DNA from: Fagopyrum homotropicum
Taxonomy: Eukaryota > Streptophyta > Magnoliopsida > Caryophyllales > Polygonaceae
Direction of reading: 5' to 3'
NCBI GenBank assembly: GCA_033239125.1
Contig: BSWB01000004.1
Location: 61,565,501 to 61,629,500 of the forward strand
Length of the DNA stretch: 64,000 bases
The notes under the pieces are model-generated. The model was not told the DNA's origin, searched no databases, and worked only from the letters and a program-made list of their open reading frames with translations. Within the stretch, counting starts at the first letter, position 1. Each line of letters begins with the position of its first letter. Both the position numbers and the translations under genes were made by a program. Of this stretch, positions 55,498-64,000 are shown one piece after another.

Positions 55498-56877
55498 ATG
55501 CGAAGATCTCGTGACAAGGATTTAGCTCCATTCGATCCCGAACCGGAGAAAACCCTTCGATCTAGATCCAAGAACATCCGAAAGGAGAAAGAGATGGCCG
55601 GAAGAAACCTCCAAGCTGAGTTGGATGAAGCCTTAGAGCAAATAAGGCTAAGAGATGAGCTTCTGGAGGAAGAAAGGAGACTTGCCAATGAGAGGCAAGA
55701 GGAAACTAGGAGGGAGATTGAGGAGATTAGGCAAGCCCTTGTTCAAGGAGAGCTTAATCGCCGACAACCTCCACCTCCTCCACCACAACCGCAGCCGGCG
55801 GCAAATGTTAGGGTTGTTCCCATTGCTATTGAGGAGCCACAAACCCTAGGGAGACGTATGGATCCGGCACAAAGAGCACACCGACCGGGTGTGAACTTAG
55901 GAGATCCCGCGACCCACAACTATGAGCTCCGCCCTCAAGTTCTACAAATGATCCGGCATAATCAATTTGGAGGGATGGAAGGAGAGTCTCCTCATCAACA
56001 CTTGATGAATTATGAGATCTTGATGGAGACTCTTAGACCGCCAAGATTGGAGAGCAACAACCATAAGCTTAGGGCTTTTTCCTTCTCTCTTAAGGATAAA
56101 GCCTTAGCTTGGTATCAATCTATTCCACAAGGGCGAGTTGGTACTTGGGAGGAGATGACAACCGAGTTTTTGACTAAGTTCTTCCCACCTTCCAAGACTA
56201 CCGAGTTAAGAGGGAAGATCAATGCCTTCGTGATGAAGGACAGAGAGAGTTTATTCAAGTCTTGGGAGAGGTTCAAAGATCTTCTCCTTGATTGTCCACA
56301 CCATGGCATACCGAAAATTGAGCTATTGGAGATCTACTTCAAGGGACTTGATGAAGATAGCCAATTCAAGCTCCAATCTCTTTCCGGTGGGACATTTATG
56401 GAGAAACTTGTAGATGAAGCTTGGGAGTTTGTGGAGAAGCAAGCCCTAGTGATTGAGAAATACTCTGATAGGAAGAGTGAAGGAAGAAAGGCGGGAGCAT
56501 ATGAGGTGAGTGAAGTCACCATGAGCAATTTCAAGCTTGACGCCATCAACAATGAGTTGAAGTCCTTGAGGGAGTTATGTACTACAACTTTGAAGAACCA
56601 AGCAACTCCCCAAGTGCTTCCACAAGCCAACTTGTCTTCCATAGAGGAGGATGTGAATTATATGGGAAGGGGCAACTTCAACAATTACCAAGGCCCAAGG
56701 AGTTTCAACAACAACCGGCAATTCAACAATTACCGGCCCAACCACAACCACCCCGGATTTTTCGACTTTACTTTTGGAGTTATGGACAGCGGTGCACAAA
56801 AGCTGAAGCCTAGGAGATCGGCATTTCTCAATTTCGAGATGCCTCAAACCTTTGATGCACATACCATAATCCGTTAG
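55498..56877 (+). CDS. Athila-like Gag, unit 2 (459 aa)
   Basis: Same protein as at 47904-49283 with about five differences (Gly to Asp in RSRxKD, Ser to Ala, Val to Ala, His to Asp, Pro to Leu). The frame is fully open, so gag has stayed intact in each copy in view. Confidence 0.88.
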   Translation: MRRSRDKDLAPFDPEPEKTLRSRSKNIRKEKEMAGRNLQAELDEALEQIRLRDELLEEERRLANERQEETRREIEEIRQALVQGELNRRQPPPPPPQPQPAANVRVVPIAIEEPQTLGRRMDPAQRAHRPGVNLGDPATHNYELRPQVLQMIRHNQFGGMEGESPHQHLMNYEILMETLRPPRLESNNHKLRAFSFSLKDKALAWYQSIPQGRVGTWEEMTTEFLTKFFPPSKTTELRGKINAFVMKDRESLFKSWERFKDLLLDCPHHGIPKIELLEIYFKGLDEDSQFKLQSLSGGTFMEKLVDEAWEFVEKQALVIEKYSDRKSEGRKAGAYEVSEVTMSNFKLDAINNELKSLRELCTTTLKNQATPQVLPQANLSSIEEDVNYMGRGNFNNYQGPRSFNNNRQFNNYRPNHNHPGFFDFTFGVMDSGAQKLKPRRSAFLNFEMPQTFDAHTIIR

Positions 56878-57644
56878 GAATATCGCTCAATCCGACTTTG
56901 GCAAGACACAAACACCCGGCTATGTGAATGGTGCCGAGTTACTCATCGTCATGATTGACTTCCCCAAACCTATTATTTCTATTCTTTGAATGCAAACAAT
57001 TGCTTTCATGGCCCTCCCACATCAAACATGCCAAAACATAACTCCTCCAAATTCCCGGATAGGTAAGGGAGGCAATTATTTCATTGATGGGCTAAATGAA
57101 CAAAGAAAGGAAAAAGAAAGGTTGAATTGCCTTAATCATTTCATAAAGAAGTATAAGAACTTATCATGTGATTTCAACCTCGATTTCTCAATATGATTTA
57201 GATAAAACTCTTCACATTATAAAACTTGCAAGAAAGGATAATCAACATATTCAATTCCTTTTCAATTCATTATTCGTTTAGGCATACAATTGTCATCAAA
57301 AGCTCAATCCGCAAGTAGTAATTATCATAGAAATCATCTCAACTCTTAGAAGCACAAAACCTTTTAGAATTTTCAAAATTTTTCAATTTTTATGGGTTTT
57401 TCAAAAGCTTTTTCATGCAATGCAATAATGAAACGTGTGACAATGAAATGAAATATGCAAAGTGTTCTCGAATCAAGGCAAGCAAAGTGAGTAGAGTTAT
57501 TACAAACGATAGTCACACCCCACCCCATACTTGAGACAAACATTGTCCCTAATGTTCAAAAAGAAATAAAGAAAAGAAAAAAAAGAAAAATGAACTCACA
57601 AGACGGCGGTGGAGCGGCTAATACTGCATAGTCATGCCTAGTCA
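56878..57644. other. Junction spacer, unit 2
   Basis: Counterpart of 49284-50050: no recognised gene, antisense polypurine tract near 57518-57532, hairpin AACATT-GTCCCT-AATGTT at 57539-57556. Confidence 0.6.
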
Positions 57645-59144
57645 TCATTGCGGTGGAGGCGGTGGTGGAAACGGGAAGAAGCTGGAGTCGAAGTTCCGCC
57701 CAAACTTCTGGCGGTAGATGTCCCTCATCATCCTATCATGCTCATCAGCTCGTACGTCCCTAGCATCCTGCCGGATCTCCAAATCTCCTACTCTCCTAGA
57801 AAGGTCGGTAGCCCAAACCGGCAGCTGCTCATACCACTCCGGTGCCTGGCTGTACCAAGCTGGTGCATCCTGTGGGGCCGGTGCTGATGGAGGTTGTGCA
57901 TACCATGTGGGCGGAGCTCCCATGCACTCCGGCTGTGATGTATACCAAGTGGAAGGAGTCTCCATCCATGTAGGTCTCTCGCTCACACTAGCGCGGTGAG
58001 AGGAAGAACCGGACGGTCTAGAAGGACGGGGAGACTGTCTAGGGAGGTCGGGGAAGGTGTCCGGCTGATCCGGAAAGGTACCAAAATCCTGCTCCTCGCC
58101 CCCTCCTATATCATCATCATCAACAGCTGGAATCTCGTCTGGAATGTAAGGAGGTGCTACCAGCCTATTTGCATGTATAGCAGCAAATGTCTCCTTCCAA
58201 TTATGGCGTCCAGCCATAATGGAATACTCGGGCAACCATGGAATGCCTCTACCTCCTCTATCCTCCCATGGCATGGCAGCGGTAGGTGGACCTCTATGCC
58301 TAGGAAAGATCAAACCTCTAGTCATGAGGCTCTAGAGACCCAACGGTCTCGTCGCTATCCTAGTACAGGCTGAGCAGTCAATCCCGAGCTTTGTAGCAAT
58401 GTGGGTCACTATCCCATCATACCCAATGTTCCCGGCCCTCTTGTTCTTAAGCTTGATAATGGTGGAGGCTAAAAGGGTGGCACAGTCGGCGGGTCTACCA
58501 TGAAGCATGGCGTAGAGGAGAAACAACTCATCGGTCTTAATTTTCTGCGAGGTCTCGGTCCTAGGAAATAGGCACTCGGAAAGGACCCTATGAGCTATCT
58601 TCAAGGCTAAGTGGTAGATGAGCTTAGCCTTGGTATCAGCCGGCTGCCAGCGGTCCTCGCTAGCGTATATCATGGCAATCTCCTCCCAAAAGTCCTTAGC
58701 GTATACACCGCTAGGGAAGCGACCATTGAAGGCCTCATGGAACCCAAAGAAGGCTCCGAACTGCTGGATGGAGAACTCATAGTCTGTCTCCATCAATCTA
58801 AAGGACACCGTCCTGTCCATATGGCTATGCTCGAAGGATATAACAAACTCCCTCGTGATCTCCTCATAAGCATCCGCTCTAATAGCGGAGAAGACAATCA
58901 ATCCGGCTCTATCCAAGAGCCAAGTCAAATCATTAACCACAATAAGTGGTTCTAACTCCTCTAGCAAGAGGTATCTAGGTCCAATGACCGGTCTCTTCTC
59001 GATCTTTACCAAAGCATCGAGGTAATTTGGATGAATGGTGGGGATCCTAGGGCGTGGGGGTGATGGTTCACTAGAAGGGTTATGAGAAGTGGGGGAACTC
59101 TCACCCTTTCTCTTATTTTTCTTTCCTGCACTTCGTGTAAACAT
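57645..59144 (-). pseudogene. Athila env-like ORF with the same in-frame TAG, unit 2
   Basis: Identical in translation to the unit 1 copy, including the TAG (58332-58334) between the 270-codon and the ~228-codon parts. Confidence 0.8.
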
Positions 59145-59988
59145 TTTCCCCCAAAAACAGAAAAAATCACGGTCTGTTCTTCCTATTCCACGGCCGTGGA
59201 AATCCCAGAGACCGTGATTCGTCTCAAAAATGCCCAAATCTCAATCAAATCAACACCAATCTCAACAGAACCTGTCTTAATCTAATTCCTATCTCAATCC
59301 TATGCAAATGTTCCAAGTTCTTGCGGAAATTTAACCCAAATTGACAAAGGAGAGAAGAATAGTAAAAACCTAGGTTTTTGGATTTTTGAATCCAAATTCC
59401 GCTTTCTTGATGGATTGTTCACTTGTTTTGTTGATTGGATCTTGTAGATGAAGGAATTTGCTCCACTTTTGCACCAAGAATAGTTCGAAACGATTACCGA
59501 ACGAAGATTTGCGAGTTGGGGAGTAGTTTCGGCGTTTAGGGCGTGGAAAGAGGGGTATTTGTGAGGTTTTTGTGAAGAAAGGTGGTTTATATAGTGGCCG
59601 TAAAATTTTTTGAAAATCACGGTCACTCGGGGGTTTCCACGGCCGTGAAAATGTACGGAACCGTGGTTTTTGGTGATTTTTCTTAGTTTTTGAAGAATTA
59701 CGGTAACTGTAGCCTCCACGACCGTGGTTTAGGGCGTGGAACTCTCTGTAATGTGCCAAAATCCAAGTTTCGTCAATTTCCTTCAACTTTTTCCTCTCTC
59801 TTGCCTTTTCCATTGCTCCTACATCCAAAAACACAACATACCGGAAGGTATCGAAGGCAAAACAAAACAAAACAAAAACGTCTGAACTAATCTAATCTAC
59901 GAATGACAAACAAAAACTTAAGTGCAATACCTTGGGTTGCCTCCCAAGAAGCGCTTGTTTAAGGTCCGTAGCTAGACCGTACTTGCAC
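59145..59988. promoter_or_regulatory. Integrase-env spacer with nested palindromes, unit 2
   Basis: The nested palindrome lies at 59165-59219 with the perfect 12-mer at 59188-59199. Further modules are near 59616-59670 and 59698-59740, as in unit 1. Confidence 0.6.
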
Positions 59989-61133
59989 TTATTCGAGTGC
60001 GGTAGGCGCGAACTCCTCAGCTTGGAGTTCTGGTGAGTACTTCTTGAGTCGTTGACCGTTCACCTTGAAGCTTCCGCCCTTTTCACCCCATACTTCAATT
60101 GCACCATGGGGAAAATACGTTTGATTAGATAAGGTCCGGTCCAACGAGATTTAAGCTCACTTGGGAAGAGACGAAGTCTTGAATTGAAGAGGAGAACTTG
60201 ATCTCCTTCTTTGAGGTCTTTTGGAATGATATGCTTATCATGCCAACGCTTCGCTCTTTCTTTATAGATCTTGGCGTTTTCATAGGCGTTTAAGCGAAGT
60301 TCTTCAAGCTCGTTAAGGTCCAAGAGGGGCTTCTCGCCCGCTTCCTTTATGCTGAAGTTTAACCACTTTATTGCCCAATACGCCTTATGTTCCAACTCTA
60401 CCGGCAAGTGACAAAACTTCCCATACACAAGGTTGTATGGTGTCGTTCCTATGGGAGTCTTATATACAGTCCGGTATGCCCACCATGCATCATCTAGCTT
60501 CAAAGACCAATCCTTCCTTGTCCTCGAAACCGTGTTCTCTAGGATTCCTTTAATCTCCCGGTTTGAAATCTCCACTTGTCCACTCGTTTGTGGATGGTAA
60601 GGGGTCGCGATCTTGTGAGTCACCCCATACTTAGCTAGTAGAGCTTTGAATCATCGGGCAATGAAGTGAGAGCCTCCATCACTAATGATAGTCCGTGGAG
60701 TCCCAAATCGTGGGAAAATGGTCTTATTAAAGAACTTAACCACAACCATGACATCATTAGTAGGAGAGGCAATCGCTTCAACCCATCTCGAAACATAATC
60801 TATAGCTAGAAGTATGTATTGGTTTCCACAAGATGATGGGAAAGGTCCCATGAAATCTACTTCCCAAACGTCAAAGATCTCTACCTCCTGAATGTTGTTA
60901 AGAGGCATTTCGTTTCTCCTAGATATATTCCCTGTTCTTTGACAAGCATCGCAGCAGGAAACAAAGGTTTGCTCATCTTTAAATAAAGTAGGCCAAAAGA
61001 ATCCAAATTGCAATACCTTAGCGCTAGTCTTGTTCGAGATAGCGTGTCCTCCACAAGGTAGTGAATGACAATGACGGATGACGCTTTGCATCTCGTCTTC
61101 CGGCACACTTCGTTGAATGATGCCGTCACGACC
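59989..61133 (-). pseudogene. Athila-like integrase, antisense, unit 2
   Basis: Copy of 52395-53539 with the same TGA and frameshift and one noted base change near 60648 (C to T on the plus strand). It ends against the next LTR. Confidence 0.9.
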
Positions 61134-62949
61134 TGATAACACGATTTATGGATTAGTTTTAGGTTATCATTTAGATTGAATTCTCGCTCATTCATGCATG
61201 TTTAACACTAGTTCGAGACGTTTTGCACTCAATTCATGTATTTTGCCGAGATAGACGTCTACACGGACTTGTGCGCATTTTGTAGGTATTTCGGGAGATT
61301 AGGAGCTAAAACGATGTGTTTGAGGATCGTTCATCTAGATGACACACCCTCGGACTCATTATGACACAAGCTAAAGGCTAAGGAGGACTCATAGAGCCTT
61401 GCCAACACAAGCCATGCACCAAATCACAGCTTAATGATCCAAGGCGAAGTTTCTGCACAGAATCACGGTTATCTGACACTCCACGGCCGTGGAATCAACC
61501 GTGGATTTTGCCAGATTCTTGTGACAGTTGTGCCACGACTCTCATGGCCAGCTCATGCAAGTTTGTTATAAAAGTGGTCCTTCATGGGCTATGAGGGGCA
61601 GCTGGGAGTAGTTTGGAGCAGGTCATCCATTATCCATTTCTCTCTAACAAAATATATTCTCTCAAGAAGAAATTTTTCTAGGAAGGAAAGTGTCAAAGAG
61701 AAGAAGAAGAGTTCCATTGAAGAGGAGGAGAAGAACACACACCATAGTTTTCTTGTATTTCGGATTCTGTTTCTAGAATTGTAAGAACCATTTGAACCTT
61801 CCTTTGGAAGGATTGTAAGTCATTCTAATCCTATTTTCAGCTTGGTTTTGTTTTAAGTTCAATTGTTCAACTCTTTCCCTTCATTATCTTGCAATGAATG
61901 TTATGATTTTATGTTTGTTTGTTTCGATTTTCATTATGAATGTTGTAGGCTAAATTGATGTGGTTCTAGGGTAAGGAAAGGATGGTTATGGCTAGGGCTA
62001 TGATAGGACGGACTTAGATTTAGCTTTGGATGACTTTTGTTTATGAACGTAGTTGCTGTTAGAAATCACGGGTAGTTCTTGTCTGACCACGGCCGTGGTT
62101 TAGATAGAACAAATCGTGATTTTCCCTGGTTCGAAGGATCTTGCCTTAGATCTATAGAATGTTGAAATCCTAAGTGTTTGTTGAGTTTAACCTACCCTAG
62201 GGTGACCTAGTGTAGTGACTAAGTTTTAGGAGAGACTTACCCGGTAATCCTTGCTCTTAGATTTTAAAGATAACAAACCTTAGGTAGTGGTGAGCCTAAT
62301 AAGCCGCCATTGGATTAGATGTGCTAGGATAGTTGTTTAGGACTTCCCTTTCCAAGACTTACCCGGTAAGGATAGGTTAGACCCCAAATTAACAATCCGG
62401 TTTGTGTAGAATTCCTATCCTTAGGTTCTTAGAGACTTACCCGGTAATGAGACCTTAGGAGTGGACTAGTTGGACCATGAGACCTACCCGGTAATTGATC
62501 CCAAATTAGATACACTTAATCCCAACATATCATAGTTAATCCAAAGAATGAATAGATAACTTGAGTCCTATGTCATAACCGGAACTTCCAACCCCTAGAA
62601 TCCGTCTTTTCTTTCTTTGATCATTATCTTGTTTAGCTTGTTTATTTGTGTTGACTCTTAGTTTAGTTTGATTGTTTGCTTTGCGTGAATTGTGATCCTT
62701 GATTGATCACCAAAATCCAACTAAAAACACTTGAGATTTTCATTTCTTTATTTCCTCTTTTCTTTCAACCTTGATCATTACTAAACTCAATCACAAATCG
62801 AATCAATTTCACCTTAGTCTTTGTGTTCGACCTCGGAATACTAACCCTTCTACAAACGTCCCGTACACTGCGGGTTTCGCTAGGTAGTTAGGATTTAGTT
62901 CGAGTTATAAATTTAAAACACATTTGCGCATCACGATCTTAGCGTAACA
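61134..62949 (+). repeat. Complete LTR, 1816 bp, between units 2 and 3
   Basis: Identical by eye to 53540-55355, with palindromes at 61481-61492 and 62087-62098 and the four 16-mers starting at about 62232, 62354, 62432 and 62479. Confidence 0.88.
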
Positions 62950-62955
62950 AGTTTA

Positions 62956-62973
62956 GGGCGCCGTTGTCGGGGA
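62956..62973 (+). other. Primer binding site, unit 3, one substitution
   Basis: GGGCGCCGTTGTCGGGGA: a C-to-T change relative to units 1 and 2 lies inside the tRNA-pairing region. Confidence 0.8.
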
Positions 62974-63091
62974 CTAGGTCTAGATTGAGTCTATTTTGTG
63001 ATTGTTTCTAGTGTAGATCTTTCTTGTTGCTTTTTATCTCTTTTTGGTTTGTGTCTTTGCTTTTCAGGACATCATCTCTCTCTTTAGGTGT

Positions 63092-64000
63092 ATGCGAAGA
63101 TCTCGTGGCAAGGATTTAGCTCCATTCGATCCCGAACCGGAGAAAACCCTTCGATCTAGATCCAAGAACATCCGAAAGGAGAAAGAGATGGCCGGAAGAA
63201 ACCTCCAAGCTGAGTTGGATGAAGCCTTAGAGCAAATAAGGCTAAGAGATGAGCTTCTGGAGGAAGAAAGGAGACTTGCCAATGAGAGGCAAGAGGAAAC
63301 TAGGAGGGAGATTGAGGAGATTAGGCAAGCCCTTGTTCAAGGAGAGCTTAATCGCCGACAACCTCCACCTCCTCCACCACAACCGCAGCCGGCGGCAAAT
63401 GTTAGGGTTGTTCCCATTGCTATTGAGGAGCCACAAACCCTAGGGAGACGTATGGATCCGGCACAAAGAGCACACCGACCGGGTGTGAACTTAGGAGATC
63501 CCGCGACCCACAACTATGAGCTCCGCCCTCAAGTTCTACAAATGATCCGGCATAATCAATTTGGAGGGATGGAAGGAGAGTCTCCTCATCAACACTTGAT
63601 GAATTATGAGATCTTGATGGAGACTCTTAGACCGCCAAGATTGGAGAGCAACAACCATAAGCTTAGGGCTTTTTCCTTCTCTCTTAAGGATAAAGCCTTA
63701 GCTTGGTATCAATCTATTCCACAAGGGCGAGTTGGTACTTGGGAGGAGATGACAACCGAGTTTTTGACTAAGTTCTTCCCACCTTCCAAGACTACCGAGT
63801 TAAGAGGGAAGATCAATGCCTTCGTGATGAAGGACAGAGAGAGTTTATTCAAGTCTTGGGAGAGGTTCAAAGATCTTCTCCTTGATTGTCCACACCATGG
63901 CATACCGAAAATTGAGCTATTGGAGATCTACTTCAAGGGACTTGATGAAGATAGCCAATTCAAGCTCCAATCTCTTTCCGGTGGGACATTTATGGAGAAG
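63092..64000 (+). CDS. Athila-like Gag, unit 3, partial at window edge
   Basis: Start MRRSRGKDLAPF at 63092. The frame stays open to the window end within the gag domain (about 303 codons, to GGTFMEK). It shares RSRGKD with unit 1 and the two Ala changes with unit 2. Confidence 0.85.
   Translation, partial: MRRSRGKDLAPFDPEPEKTLRSRSKNIRKEKEMAGRNLQAELDEALEQIRLRDELLEEERRLANERQEETRREIEEIRQALVQGELNRRQPPPPPPQPQPAANVRVVPIAIEEPQTLGRRMDPAQRAHRPGVNLGDPATHNYELRPQVLQMIRHNQFGGMEGESPHQHLMNYEILMETLRPPRLESNNHKLRAFSFSLKDKALAWYQSIPQGRVGTWEEMTTEFLTKFFPPSKTTELRGKINAFVMKDRESLFKSWERFKDLLLDCPHHGIPKIELLEIYFKGLDEDSQFKLQSLSGGTFMEK

Larger units (their letters stand above)
47480..64000 (+). repeat. Tandem array, period 7594 bp, of composite gypsy units
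   Basis: The same order recurs: forward LTR (1816 bp), primer site, gag, spacer, antisense env-like ORF, antisense integrase, then the next LTR. Unit 1 has only the last 282 bp of its LTR, unit 2 is complete (53540-61133), and unit 3 runs off the window. Copies differ by a handful of bases (five gag residues between units 1 and 2, one base near 60648). Missing protease-RT-RNase H and the reversed env-integrase block make each unit non-autonomous. Confidence 0.92.

Overview
The window looks like repeat-rich nuclear DNA of a flowering plant, probably pericentromeric or otherwise gene-poor. The evidence is plant-type LTR retrotransposons of three lineages (Sirevirus-like Ty1/copia, Athila-like Ty3/gypsy, Del/Tekay-like Ty3/gypsy), a small plant-type Helitron, and an intron-containing relic of a plant CTP synthase gene. 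I see no intact host gene, tRNA, rRNA or CRISPR array. The species cannot be named from the sequence.

Layout. (1) 1-16570 holds two near-identical Sirevirus-like copia internal regions in direct tandem (period 8299 bp, minus strand) in the order internal-LTR-internal-LTR. The far-left LTR lies outside the window. (2) 16571-42658 is one old minus-strand Athila-like element, here called X. Its RNase H is cut by the copia array. It carries a solo LTR (19007-20611, TSD GATCC), a Del/Tekay-like element (20677-30511, TSD TAGTC) and a second solo LTR (31776-33511, TSD TCATC). Its own 5' LTR (34294-42658) is broken by two copia solo LTRs, the first of which holds an internally deleted Del-like element (35280-39546, TSD TTAAG). 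(3) 42659-45400 is older flanking DNA with a CTP synthase pseudogene, one exon of which is split by a 584-bp Helitron. (4) 45401-47479 is the 3' end (LTR, polypurine tract, hairpin) of another minus-strand Athila-like element, Z. (5) 47480-64000 is a tandem array with a 7594-bp period. Each unit is a forward LTR, tRNA-Asp-type primer site and gag, followed by an antisense env-like ORF and an antisense integrase that runs directly into the next LTR.

How it fits together. The order of events can be read from nesting: CTP synthase locus, then X, then copia LTR, then Del-like element. The coding regions are mostly dead. Copia pol has five in-frame stops shared by both tandem copies, and X is frameshifted throughout. 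The better preserved reading frames are the copia env-like ORF (465 codons, twice) and the gag of the 7594-bp array.

The most unusual signal is not a gene. Each retroelement family carries its own short palindrome, often with a GGCC or CGGNCG centre: CAAGGCCTTG in copia, CCACGGCCGTGG in the 7594-bp array and in Z, CTCGGTCGAG-like in X and one solo LTR. Each is reiterated in the LTRs and in linkers between coding domains. In the gypsy LTRs the palindromes sit at two conserved places, about 300-350 and 950-1050 bp from the LTR start, although their sequence differs between families. Other hairpins (before the polypurine tract, and in Del/Tekay LTRs) also keep their pairing while their sequence changes. 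Boundaries, TSDs and repeats were read by eye, and domain names rest on motif recognition rather than a database search.
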